From Meridianimarinicoccus marinus (GTDB taxonomy: Bacteria; Pseudomonadota; Alphaproteobacteria; Rhodobacterales; Rhodobacteraceae): 64,000 nt of DNA. A model generated the notes under the pieces. The model worked only from the letters and a program-made list of their open reading frames with translations, did not search any database and had not been told where the DNA came from. The position numbers and the translations under genes are program-made. The DNA lies in contig NZ_JBFBVU010000008.1 in NCBI RefSeq assembly GCF_040689105.1, positions 97,742 through 161,741 of the forward strand, in the 5' to 3' direction. Shown one piece after another: positions 1 to 8,230 of this stretch; within the stretch, counting starts at the first letter, position 1; every line of letters starts with the position of its first letter.

Positions 1-100
1 TGATGTCGCGCCCCTCGGCGGCCAGCTTGTTGGCCCGTGCCAGAACCTCGAAGGCCGACTCGGTGCCCAGCCGCGCAGCACTTTGTGCCAGTTTGATCAT
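1..100 (-). CDS. PLP-dependent aminotransferase (class I/II), N-terminal fragment
   Basis: Reading leftward from an ATG at 100, the frame stays open to the window edge and encodes about 33 residues starting MIKLAQSAARLGTESAFEVL and continuing with ARANKLAAEGRDI. This opening is characteristic of fold-type I aspartate/alanine-type aminotransferases, where it precedes the 'INLGIGQPDF' segment that would lie outside the window. Only the N-terminus is present, so substrate and activity cannot be stated. A purine-rich stretch (AGGAAC) lies about 10 bases upstream of the start. The gene is divergent from the oxidoreductase at 177, sharing a 76-bp intergenic region. Too short to appear as a significant open frame; the call rests on the N-terminal pattern alone. 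Confidence 0.6.
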   Translation of the reverse strand, partial: MIKLAQSAARLGTESAFEVLARANKLAAEGRDI

Positions 101-176
101 GATGTCGCCCCGTTCCTGTCTTGCGTTCGCGCCACCAATGCCCCCTTCTGGATCAAAGGAAAAGGGGAGATTGACC

Positions 177-935
177 ATGGCCGCCATCGGCTTTCTGGGC
201 ACCGGCGAGATTGCCGCTTGCATGGTGCGCGCGCTGACCGGGCAGGGTCATCGCCTCCGCGTCAGCGACCGAAACGCCGAGGTGGCGGCGGAACTGGCCA
301 CCCTGCCCGATGTCACCGTGCATCCCAACGACGAGGTCATCGTGCACAGCGAGGTGGTGATCCTGTGCCTCGTGGCCAAGGTGGCGCGGCAGGTGCTGGC
401 GGATCTGCCCTGGCACGCGGATCAGGCGGTGATCTCGGTCATGGTGGATGTGCCGCTGGCCGATCTGCACCGGTTGTGTGCGCCGGCCAAGGACATCGCC
501 CTGACCATCCCGATGCCCTTCATCGAGCAGGGCGGCTGCCCGCTGCCGGTGCATCCCGACAGTGCGGCGCTGCGCGAGATCTTCGGGCCGCGCAACCTGA
601 TCCTGCCGGTGGACAGCGAAGCCGCGCTGAACGCCCATTTCGCCGCCAGCGCACTCAGCGCCCCGCTGCTCGAGTTGCTGGCCCTCGGCGCGGCCTGGCT
701 GGCCGAGGAAACCGGCGACCCCGCCGGTTCGGAGGCTTATGTGGCCGCCCTGTTCAAAGGCTACATGTCGCCCGATGGGTCGGGCGAGCACTTCCTGGGC
801 CTGCTGGAAAGCCTGTCCACCGAAGGCGGCTTGAACGCCAGCCTGCGGGCGCGGATGGCGCAGGCCGGGGCGCCCGAAACCCTGATCGATGCCATGGACG
901 GGCTGCGGCCCCGGTTGGGGCTGGCCACCCGCTAG
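177..935 (+). CDS. Pyrroline-5-carboxylate reductase-like NAD(P)-binding oxidoreductase
   Basis: A 252-residue protein. The start is the ATG at 177, preceded by AAAGGGGAGA; the open frame runs further upstream but that part reads as shadow of the divergent aminotransferase. The N-terminus GFLGTGEIAACMVRAL is the Rossmann dinucleotide-binding turn in the form used by ProC and F420/NADP oxidoreductase families. The middle (VVILCLVAKVARQVLADL, then SVMVDVPLADLHRL) follows the P5C-reductase pattern, and the helical C-terminus (residues about 165-250) matches the dimerisation domain by its Ala/Leu-rich character. True ProC enzymes make proline from pyrroline-5-carboxylate with NADPH. The typical C-terminal 'SPGGTT' substrate loop is not evident here, so this is more safely called a ProC-like imine or ketone reductase of unknown substrate. 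Cytoplasmic, apparently monocistronic. Confidence 0.7.
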   Translation: MAAIGFLGTGEIAACMVRALTGQGHRLRVSDRNAEVAAELATLPDVTVHPNDEVIVHSEVVILCLVAKVARQVLADLPWHADQAVISVMVDVPLADLHRLCAPAKDIALTIPMPFIEQGGCPLPVHPDSAALREIFGPRNLILPVDSEAALNAHFAASALSAPLLELLALGAAWLAEETGDPAGSEAYVAALFKGYMSPDGSGEHFLGLLESLSTEGGLNASLRARMAQAGAPETLIDAMDGLRPRLGLATR

Positions 936-942
936 GCGCGGT

Positions 943-2523
943 CTAGGGCAGCATCATGCCACGCAGGGCGTAGAAGAACAGGCCCGCAAGAAAGGCCGCC
1001 ACCGGTACGGTGATGATCCAGGCCGACACGATCTTCAGCAGCGACGAGCGTTTGACCAGCTGCCGCTTCAGCGCCTGCCGCAACTCCTTGCGCTGCGCCT
1101 TGGTGATGACCGCCTCGGCGCCCATCTGCTTCATCCGGTCCAGGAGGTCGGACTTGGCTTCGGGCGGCATGTTCTCGAAGTCGCGCAGAACCCGCTCGAC
1201 CTCGTCGAAATGCGGGTCTCCGCGGTGTTGGGCCAGAACGTTCTCGACCACGCTGTGCATCCGCTTTTCCAGGAACTCACGCAGGAAACCGACACCGAAC
1301 ACCGCCCCCAGCGCCACATGGGTCGAGGAAATCGGCATCCCCAGCTGGCTGGCGATGATGACGGTGATCGCCGCCGACAGGGCGATGCAGAAGGCGCGCG
1401 AGCGGTCCAGTTCGGTAATCTCGGAGCCGACCGTGCGGATCAGTTTCGGCCCGAACAGGGCAAGACCGACCGAGATCCCCAGCGCACCGATGCCCATGAC
1501 CCACAGCGGAATGGACACGCTGCTGCCGCCCTCGCCCTCGGTCAGCACATCCACGATCCCGGCCAGAGGCCCCACCGCGTTCGCCACGTCATTGGCACCA
1601 TGGGCAAAGCTCAGCAGGGCGGCTGCAAAGATCAGCGGCAAGGTGAACAGCCGGTTCACGCCGTCGCGGTCGCGGGTCAGCCTCGGCACCGCGCGCCGGA
1701 TCATCGGCGCCACGACAACCCATGTCAGCAGCGCGGCCACCAGTCCCAGCAGCAGCGCCATCGGGAAGGAAATCGACACGATCTTGGCGATCCCCTTCAG
1801 GCACAGATAGGTGGTGAAGGCCCAGGCCATGATTGCGATCATCACCGGCACCACGGATTTCGCCGCCTCCAGGGGGTCATTCTTGAAGAACACCAGCCGC
1901 TTGAGACTATACAGCGTCAGGGCCGCGATGATGCCGCCGGTCACCGGCGAGATCACCCAGCTCAACGCGATCTTGGCCATGGAGTCCCAGTTGACGATGT
2001 CCCAGCCCGCCGCGGCAATCCCGGCGCCCATGACGCCGCCGACGATCGAATGGGTGGTCGAGACCGGCGCGCCCAACCAGGTGGCGAGGTTCAGCCAGAT
2101 GGCCGCGCCCAGCAGCGCCCCCATCATGACCCAGACAAAGGTGATGGAATCCGGGATGTCGGCCGGGTCGATGATGCCCTTCTTGACCGTCTTGACCACG
2201 TCGCCGCCAGCGATGATGGCGCCGGCGGCCTCGAAGACCGCCGCGATGACAATGGCGCCGGTCAGGGTCAGGGCGAAGGAGCCGACCGCCGGGCCGACGT
2301 TGTTGGCCACGTCGTTGGCCCCGATGTTCAGCGCCATATAGGCGCCGATCACCGCTGCTGCGACCAGCAGATAGGATTGCTCCACATGCGCGAACTTGGT
2401 GCCGGCATAGATCATCACCGCCACGATGAAGAGGATCGCCGTCCCCAGGCGGCCCACCTCCGAACGGCTGAGATCCGCCGCGCTTTCAATCTTCAGAAAG
2501 TCTCTGATTTTCACTGCCCACAC
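943..2523 (-). CDS. pitA: Low-affinity inorganic phosphate transporter, Pit family
   Basis: A 526-residue inner-membrane protein of the PHO4/Pit family, which moves metal-phosphate complexes with protons. It shows the family's two inverted halves: GANDVANNVGP at about 68-78 with PVSTTHS at 153-159, and GANDVANAVGP at 309-319 with PISSTHV at 397-403. About ten hydrophobic segments can be counted. The stretch at about 417-495 before the last membrane segment is hydrophilic and charged (EKRMHSVVENVLAQHRGD and on), probably a cytoplasmic regulatory loop. The start is the ATG at 2523. It converges with the oxidoreductase at 177-935 with 7 bp between the stops. About 210 bp upstream are non-coding and should hold its promoter; no convincing Pho box was seen. 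Confidence 0.93.
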   Translation of the reverse strand: MWAVKIRDFLKIESAADLSRSEVGRLGTAILFIVAVMIYAGTKFAHVEQSYLLVAAAVIGAYMALNIGANDVANNVGPAVGSFALTLTGAIVIAAVFEAAGAIIAGGDVVKTVKKGIIDPADIPDSITFVWVMMGALLGAAIWLNLATWLGAPVSTTHSIVGGVMGAGIAAAGWDIVNWDSMAKIALSWVISPVTGGIIAALTLYSLKRLVFFKNDPLEAAKSVVPVMIAIMAWAFTTYLCLKGIAKIVSISFPMALLLGLVAALLTWVVVAPMIRRAVPRLTRDRDGVNRLFTLPLIFAAALLSFAHGANDVANAVGPLAGIVDVLTEGEGGSSVSIPLWVMGIGALGISVGLALFGPKLIRTVGSEITELDRSRAFCIALSAAITVIIASQLGMPISSTHVALGAVFGVGFLREFLEKRMHSVVENVLAQHRGDPHFDEVERVLRDFENMPPEAKSDLLDRMKQMGAEAVITKAQRKELRQALKRQLVKRSSLLKIVSAWIITVPVAAFLAGLFFYALRGMMLP

Positions 2524-2737
2524 CCCCGTCAGCGCCTTCGCTCCGGCAGGCCCTGGCAGGGGCGCGGCGCCGGAATCGACTCATTGCGGCGCGACCTTAC
2601 GCAGACCGCTCACAAAATGGATTTGAGATGTGTCATTGCGCACCCGGCGCGATGCCGGTTGTATCAATAATACGACACATTTGCGATGTTCTTGCGACAG
2701 CGCGGGGGGACGTCGGGACGGCCCCGCTGGGGTGCAC

Positions 2738-3844
2738 CTACATTTCCAGCCGCCAGAACCGGAACCGCGACTGGCCGGTGACTTCGCGCACCAGTCCCAG
2801 GTCCTCGAACCGCAGCATGTTGCGCTGCACCGCGGCGCGCGACGCGCCGGTTTCGCTTTCCAGCATCGGGGCCGAGACCAGCGGCCAGGCCATCAAGGCA
2901 TGGACAAGATGTTTCGGCGTTCGGCCCGACATGGTGGCGGTGCGTTCGACGGCCAGCGCCTGCCAGCGGCTCAGCCGGTCGGCCTCCATCAGCCCGCGCA
3001 GGGCGGCCTGTTCGATGCCGCGCAGCCAGGCCGCCAGCCGGTCGCGGGCATCGCCGACCCCGGTCAGCGCGCTGCCACTGCCCATGGCCAGCGGCACGAA
3101 ACCCAGCCCGCCGGCGCGCAGCACCTGCCCGCCCAGCCGGGCCGCCATCACCGCGCCTTCCAGTTGCGCGCTTTCCCCCGACAATCCGCGCCGCCGCCAG
3201 CCGTGCCAGGCCAGCGCCGCGCGGGTCAGCGGATGCAAGCCCTGGCCGCTGTCGACCTCGGTGCGCCAATCCTGCGCCAGCGCGTCGAATTCGGCGCCCA
3301 TGGGCCGTACGCTCAGATCGATGTCGAGACTGTCGTCGCGCCGGGCGCGGCCCAGAAAGCCGGGCAGATCCTCAAGATCGGCCTGCAGGTCACCGCCGCG
3401 ATCCAGCCGCCGCACCGCCCAGGCCGCGCGCGCCAGCACCGAGGCATCCTCGCCCACCGCGGCCAGCCGCAGCACCAGGTAAAGCGCCAAGCGGTCCACC
3501 GTCACCCGGTCGCCCAGATGCCAGCACAACTCGGCCACCTCCGAGCAGATCAGCCGTTGCCGCAGCCCGCCGGGGCCGATCCGCACGCGTTCGTCCAGCG
3601 CCCCCAGCGCCAGGGCGGCGCGGGCCAGCGGTGCCGACAGGTCCGCCTGCGCCTGCGCCCAGGTTGCGGCCCGCAGGTCCGGGCCCGCATGGCGCGGCGC
3701 GGCCCAGGGCATGTCGGCGGGATCTTCATCCAGCGGCGCCGGCATGAACCACAGCTCGTCCTCCTCAACCTCGCCGTCGTCATAGGGGCTGGCAGGGGTC
3801 AGATCGTCCGGGATCGGCGCGTCGGGATCGGGGGGCAGGGTCAT
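2738..3844 (-). CDS. RHE_PE00001-like protein (DUF1612 plus helix-turn-helix)
   Basis: A 368-residue soluble protein. The first 50 residues are acidic and proline-rich and look disordered. The segment ARAALALGALDERVR at about 75-90, followed by an all-helical Ala/Leu/Arg-rich body, resembles the RHE_PE00001/DUF1612 family common on rhizobial and Rhodobacterales replicons. The C-terminal 80 residues (HLVHALMAWPLVSAPMLESE, then TGASRAAVQRNMLRFEDLGL) read as a winged helix-turn-helix of the type annotated HTH_13, so a DNA-binding role is plausible. No enzymatic motif is visible. It is a solitary gene between pit and the VPLPA protein, transcribed with the latter in the same direction after a 30-bp gap. 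The family has no assigned function that I know of. Confidence 0.55.
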   Translation of the reverse strand: MTLPPDPDAPIPDDLTPASPYDDGEVEEDELWFMPAPLDEDPADMPWAAPRHAGPDLRAATWAQAQADLSAPLARAALALGALDERVRIGPGGLRQRLICSEVAELCWHLGDRVTVDRLALYLVLRLAAVGEDASVLARAAWAVRRLDRGGDLQADLEDLPGFLGRARRDDSLDIDLSVRPMGAEFDALAQDWRTEVDSGQGLHPLTRAALAWHGWRRRGLSGESAQLEGAVMAARLGGQVLRAGGLGFVPLAMGSGSALTGVGDARDRLAAWLRGIEQAALRGLMEADRLSRWQALAVERTATMSGRTPKHLVHALMAWPLVSAPMLESETGASRAAVQRNMLRFEDLGLVREVTGQSRFRFWRLEM

Positions 3845-3874
3845 GCCCCCACCTTACGACGCGGGCGGCGGAGT

Positions 3875-4657
3875 TCAACGCCTGCCGCGCATCGTCCCAC
3901 GCATGCGCCGCAGCCAGCCCAGCGGCCACAGCAGCGCCAGCGCCCCGCCTAGCCCCAGCGCCGTCGCGGGCAGCGGTACCGGCGCGGTGATGCCCAGCCG
4001 CTGCTGCGCCACCGCGGTGCCCAGCACGGTCTGCACCACGGCGGTTCCGCCCGACAACCCGTTGTAGCGGTTCAGCGCGAAGCTGGTTACGCCCTGCGTC
4101 ACCGGCAGGTTGGGCAGACCGGTCACCGTGCCAAAATCGTCGTAACGCGTGCCGGTGTAGGAGATCGTGGCGCCGATCCCGGCCAGCAAGGCATTGTAGC
4201 CGGTCAGCACCGACGACGTCGACGCCTCGGCCACCACGATCACATTGCCGGTGTCGAAGAGAAAGTCGTGGATCGCCCCCTGCTCGGTCACGGAATAGGC
4301 AAGTGGCGCATTGTAGAAGGCGGTCAGGATCAGCAGATCGACCCCCGCCAGCAGCGCCGAGGTCACCGACCCGGCCACAACCGTCGCGGTCTGGCCCGGC
4401 TGGGCGTTGATGTGGTCCTGCAACCGGCCCAGTTGCGCCCGCTCGCGCGAGATCACCACCGTGGTGCCACGCCCCAGCAGATTGTCGAACATCGGCTGGT
4501 TGGCCTCGACCCCGGCGTTCACGTCGCCCATGACGGTCAAGGTTCCGGCACGGGCGGGCGGCCCGCCAAGCGACAGGGCCAGCAGCCCCGCGGCCAGACA
4601 TGAAAGGATCCGGCCCCCGGCCGGGCGAAGAAACTGTGGCACGATCAATGCTCCCAT
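3875..4657 (-). CDS. VPLPA-CTERM sorting domain-containing surface protein
   Basis: A 260-residue exported protein. The N-terminus has a classical signal peptide (hydrophobic core LSCLAAGLLALSLGG, then ARA-G, cleavage near residue 37). The C-terminus (residues 227-260) begins VPLPA, continues with a Leu/Ala-rich membrane span and ends in a basic tail RRMRGTMRGRR. That tripartite signature is the VPLPA variant of PEP-CTERM, processed by exosortase in Rhodobacterales, so the protein is expected to be cell-surface or extracellular-matrix associated. The body has alternating hydrophobic strands (LLAGVDLLILTAF, GNVIVVAEAS) that suggest a Rossmann or amidotransferase-like fold, but I do not recognise it. 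The start is the ATG at 4657, with only a weak ribosome site. No exosortase gene lies in the window. Confidence 0.7.
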   Translation of the reverse strand: MGALIVPQFLRPAGGRILSCLAAGLLALSLGGPPARAGTLTVMGDVNAGVEANQPMFDNLLGRGTTVVISRERAQLGRLQDHINAQPGQTATVVAGSVTSALLAGVDLLILTAFYNAPLAYSVTEQGAIHDFLFDTGNVIVVAEASTSSVLTGYNALLAGIGATISYTGTRYDDFGTVTGLPNLPVTQGVTSFALNRYNGLSGGTAVVQTVLGTAVAQQRLGITAPVPLPATALGLGGALALLWPLGWLRRMRGTMRGRR

Positions 4658-4734
4658 CTGCGGTTCGGTTGGGAACAGAGATAGAACCGCCAGTCTTGCA
4701 ACAGGGTTAATCCGCCCGCCAAGGCGCGAAGAAA

Positions 4735-4759
4735 CCGCGGGGATCTCGCCCCCGCGGCT
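4735..4759 (-). terminator. Rho-independent terminator after the nuclease gene
   Basis: Perfect 8-bp arms CCGCGGGG (4737-4744) and CCCCGCGG (4752-4759) with a 7-base loop. Read leftward the hairpin is followed by TTTCTT, and it lies 16 bp past the stop of the nuclease gene, which is where its transcript should end. Confidence 0.65.
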
Positions 4760-4774
4760 GCTCAGCTCCGACGA

Positions 4775-7700
4775 TCAGACCAGAACGCTGACTTCCTCGG
4801 CACCGTTGTACAGCGTGATGGCATAGCCGCCGCCCGCCGCGCTGACGTCGATCCAGTCCTCGCTGTCCAGCGCCAGCAACTCGGCGGCCGATGTGGCGAA
4901 CACCTTGGTCGGGCCGAAAAAGTTGAACTGCAACCGGTCGGCCTGCGCGAAGTCCAGATCGGTCACCACATGGGCATCGCCATCCTGCATCCGCCGGGCA
5001 TCGAAGACGAAAGTATCGGCGCCTTCGTTGCCGGTGGCGGTGTCCTGTCCGAACCGCAGCCGCACGGTGTCGTCGCCCGCGCCGCCCTGCAGGGTGTCAT
5101 CCTGCCGCCAGCCCGCCAGGTTCAGCGGCGTGGCATTGGCAATGGTCAGCCGCGCCACCAGCGGATCATGGTCCGACGCCCGCGCCGATGTTTCGGCGAA
5201 CTCCGAATTCACATGCACCGCGTCGAACTCGGCCCCCGCCTGCAAGCCGCCGCTGACAAGGATGTGGTCCAGCGACTGGCTGTTGCCCTGGAAGCCATAG
5301 CTGTAGCGTTCGACCTCGGGCAGGGTCTCGGTCAGGTTGTACAGCACCTGCTCGGGCACATCGATCGGATCCTTGGCGGGATCGCCCGCATCCAGCGTCT
5401 GGCTGCCTTCGATGATCTTCAGCGGCGAGATGAACTCGAACTCGTTCATGTCGCCCAGAACCAAAACATGGGCCGCCGGATCGCCCGCCAGCACGGTGTC
5501 GACGAAATCATTGACCTCCTGCGCCTGCGCCCGGCGTTCGTCGAGCGAGCCGTTGACGGTGATGTCCTCCTGCCGCGCCGCAAAATCCTGCGAGGTGCCC
5601 ATGATCGGGGCGGAGCCGCCCTTGGACGACAGGTGGTTGTTCACCACGGTCACGGTTTCACCGTTGAAGGTGAAATCGGCGGCCAGCGGCAGCCGCGCCC
5701 CGTCAAAGGTCTGCCCCGGCGCCTGGCTGCCCACCGCCTGCACCGAACCCGCCACCAGATCAACCCGCGCGTCTTTGTACAGGAAGGCGGTGCGGATGTT
5801 GCCACCCGGGAAGCCGCCGGACTGATCCTCGCCGATGAAGGTGTTGTCGATGAAGCTGTAGGTCGGCCCGCCCGCCGCGGTGATTGCATCCACCAGCATC
5901 TGCAAGGTCACATCGGCCGAGGTCACCCCGGTGCCGGTGCCGCCCAGGGTGCCGTTGTTGTCCTGCACCTCCTGCAGACCGATGATGTCGGGCGCGCCCA
6001 GGTTGGCCACGATCTGTGCCGCGATGGCGTCGAACCGACCGTCGGCCACATCGGCATCGCCATCGGTGTCCTCGGGATCGAGGTTCAGCACGTTGTAGCT
6101 GGCCACCGTCAACTGGTCTTCCGATCCGGTCAGCGACGTGGTTTCTGCCGTCAGCCCCGACGCGGTGATCTGCGGGGTGAAATCGGCGGTCGGGTAGATC
6201 TCGAAATTGCCGAAGCCATAGCCCATGACCCCGGTCACATCGCCCAGCAGCGCGCCGGTGTCGACCTGCGGGAAGGCGAAACTGAAGATGCCGCTGTCCT
6301 CGTCGATCTGGATCTTCTCGGGGTTGAAGTCATCGGCGGCGATGTTCAGCGTATCACGCGCGCTCAGCCCGGTGGCACCGGCCCCCTGATCGACCACGGC
6401 GAAGATCTCGCCGAAGCGGTTGGTGCCGCTGACCGCCAGCAGATCCTGCGCGGTGACCAGCATGCCCTCCAGGCTTTCGAAGAAGTCGATGCCATCCTGA
6501 TCCGGGTCGAAGCTGCCAAAGGCGTCGTCGTCGAAGGTGCCGGTCACCGGCACCCGTCCGCCCTGCCCGATCACCGTGGCAGCGGGCAGCACATTGCCGC
6601 TGCTTTGCAGGGTGATCGACGGGCTGGACAGTTGCGTGGTGGACAGGTTGCCCGACCCGCTGCCGCCCGGCGTGAATTCTGATACCGTGCCCGAAACGTT
6701 CAGCGCATCGCCGACCGAGACCCCCGGCGCGCTGCCGGTAAAGACGAACAGCGCATCCGAGGTCGCCACATCGCCATCGCCCGCCGCGTCCTGCAGGTAG
6801 AACCCGTTGGTGTCCACCGCCGTCACGATGCCCGAGGTCATCACCGCCGCCCCCACGATGGGGGAGGTATGGGCCTTACCCTGGATGTCGTAGATCGCGG
6901 TCACGACCGGCCCGGTGCCGCCGCCGCCGGTGTAGCTGGGATTGACCCCGCCGAAACTGTTGATGGCCGAAGTCGGATTGCTGTCAAAGTCCGACCCGGA
7001 CAGAACCGTGCCATCCAGCGCGATCACATCGCCGCCATCGGGGTCGTTCAGCGCGTACCAGTCGTCGGTGGTGCCATCGCGGAAGATCAGCTTGGGCTCA
7101 TCCCCGGTATAGGTAAAGTCCGCCCCGCCCAGGGCCGCGCCTTGCACAAAGGCCTCGTCAGCGGCACTGTCGGGCACGCCGATGGCGTCCAGAACATTGC
7201 CGAAGATCGACGCATTGGCGCCGGTGAAACTGTCCCCGACATTGGCCGTGGCGGTGTCATCGCTCAGCACCAGCGTGAAGCTGGGGTTTTCCAGATCGGG
7301 AATGCTGACGGTCAGCAGGCCGTTGCCGTCAAACGTGCCGGAAATCGCGGCCTTGCGGTCGACCGACTGCGGCAACCCACTGTCGGCCTCGATCGAATAC
7401 AGGAAACCCGAGAAACTGGCGCCCGCCACCCCCTTGAGTTCGACCGATGCGGTGGCCGGGTCGCTGCCGAAAGGATTGGGCTCGATCTCGTTGATGATGG
7501 CGATGCCGCCGGTGCCCTGTGTCGGGTTGGGTGTGCCGAAGGTGGTGCCGACCAGCGGGCTGACGTCGAACAGGCTGGGGTCAACCGAATTGCCGTCGAT
7601 GTCGATGACTTCGCCAAAGTCGGGGTCGTTGACCGCGAACCACGCGCGCGACACGCCATCGCGGAAGATCAGCTTGGGCTCATCGCCTGTATAGGCGAAA

Positions 7701-8092
7701 TCCGCCCCGCCCAGGGCCGCGCCCTGCACGAAGGCTTCATCGGCGGTGCTGTCGGGCATGCCGATGGCGTCCAGCACATTGCCAAAGATCGACGCATTGG
7801 CCCCGGTATAGCTGTCCCCGACATTGGCTGTGGCCGTGGCGTCGGTCAGCACCAGCGTGAAGCTGGGATTTTCCAGATCCGGGATGCTGACGCTCAGCAG
7901 GCCGTTCACATCGAAGGTGCCCGAGATGGCGGCTTTCCGGTCAACGGATTGCGGCAAGGCAAAATCAGCTTCGATCGAATAAAGAAAACCGGAGAAACTG
8001 CTGCCCGGCGTGCCCAGGATCTCGACCATCACATTGGCCGGGTCGCTGCCGAAAGGGTTGGGTTCAATTTCGTTGATCAGAACGGTTGGCAT
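4775..8092 (-). CDS. Secreted ExeM/NucH-type nuclease with duplicated N-terminal domain and RTX-like tail
   Basis: A 1105-residue protein. I place the start at the ATG at 8092 (MPTVLINEIEPN) because GAGGAGA lies just upstream. Domains in order: two tandem copies of a roughly 190-residue domain (about 5-196 and 199-390) resembling lamin-tail-like modules beginning INEIEPNPFGSDPA; an OB-fold nuclease-associated region (about 396-560); an endonuclease/exonuclease/phosphatase domain (about 660-985); and a C-terminal RTX-like segment with GGAGDD and GNEGAD. Catalytic-type residues of the EEP fold are present: N667 in ASYNVLN, E708 in GLQEVQ, H820 in VVNNHLSS, D881/N883 in LGDMNEF and the ASDHDP motif at about 972-977. 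There is no N-terminal signal peptide, which together with the RTX tail fits type I secretion. No secretion genes are adjacent. Likely role: extracellular DNA degradation for phosphate or biofilm turnover (inference). Confidence 0.85.
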   Translation of the reverse strand: MPTVLINEIEPNPFGSDPANVMVEILGTPGSSFSGFLYSIEADFALPQSVDRKAAISGTFDVNGLLSVSIPDLENPSFTLVLTDATATANVGDSYTGANASIFGNVLDAIGMPDSTADEAFVQGAALGGADFAYTGDEPKLIFRDGVSRAWFAVNDPDFGEVIDIDGNSVDPSLFDVSPLVGTTFGTPNPTQGTGGIAIINEIEPNPFGSDPATASVELKGVAGASFSGFLYSIEADSGLPQSVDRKAAISGTFDGNGLLTVSIPDLENPSFTLVLSDDTATANVGDSFTGANASIFGNVLDAIGVPDSAADEAFVQGAALGGADFTYTGDEPKLIFRDGTTDDWYALNDPDGGDVIALDGTVLSGSDFDSNPTSAINSFGGVNPSYTGGGGTGPVVTAIYDIQGKAHTSPIVGAAVMTSGIVTAVDTNGFYLQDAAGDGDVATSDALFVFTGSAPGVSVGDALNVSGTVSEFTPGGSGSGNLSTTQLSSPSITLQSSGNVLPAATVIGQGGRVPVTGTFDDDAFGSFDPDQDGIDFFESLEGMLVTAQDLLAVSGTNRFGEIFAVVDQGAGATGLSARDTLNIAADDFNPEKIQIDEDSGIFSFAFPQVDTGALLGDVTGVMGYGFGNFEIYPTADFTPQITASGLTAETTSLTGSEDQLTVASYNVLNLDPEDTDGDADVADGRFDAIAAQIVANLGAPDIIGLQEVQDNNGTLGGTGTGVTSADVTLQMLVDAITAAGGPTYSFIDNTFIGEDQSGGFPGGNIRTAFLYKDARVDLVAGSVQAVGSQAPGQTFDGARLPLAADFTFNGETVTVVNNHLSSKGGSAPIMGTSQDFAARQEDITVNGSLDERRAQAQEVNDFVDTVLAGDPAAHVLVLGDMNEFEFISPLKIIEGSQTLDAGDPAKDPIDVPEQVLYNLTETLPEVERYSYGFQGNSQSLDHILVSGGLQAGAEFDAVHVNSEFAETSARASDHDPLVARLTIANATPLNLAGWRQDDTLQGGAGDDTVRLRFGQDTATGNEGADTFVFDARRMQDGDAHVVTDLDFAQADRLQFNFFGPTKVFATSAAELLALDSEDWIDVSAAGGGYAITLYNGAEEVSVLV
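6923..8080 (-). repeat. Tandem duplication inside the nuclease gene (two units of about 575 bp)
   Basis: The unit at about 7505-8080 encodes residues 5-196 and the unit at about 6923-7498 encodes residues 199-390. The two share long identical stretches such as EADxxLPQSVDRKAAISGTF and DAIGxPDSxADEAFVQGAAL, so this looks like a recent internal duplication. Divergence is concentrated at the C-terminal quarter of each unit. Confidence 0.85.
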
Positions 8093-8230
8093 CGTGAATC
8101 TCCTCAAGGGCAATTGGTCTGCCGGTGACATTCATTAGTGCTGTGCCGTCACTATGACCGCAATTTTAACCTTCTGTGAAGATTTCGCGTGAAGTTTTCC
8201 ACACGGCACCGGCGTGCCGCCAAAACCCGA

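Noticed and set aside
889..2670. A 593-codon plus-strand open frame opposite pitA
   Set aside because: Arg/His/Gln-rich antisense shadow; the minus-strand Pit protein has all family motifs.
2738..3844. Considered as a toxin-antitoxin or Fic-type protein
   Set aside because: No HPFx(D/E)GN(G/K)R Fic motif is present and there is no small partner gene; the helical body with C-terminal HTH fits RHE_PE00001 proteins better.
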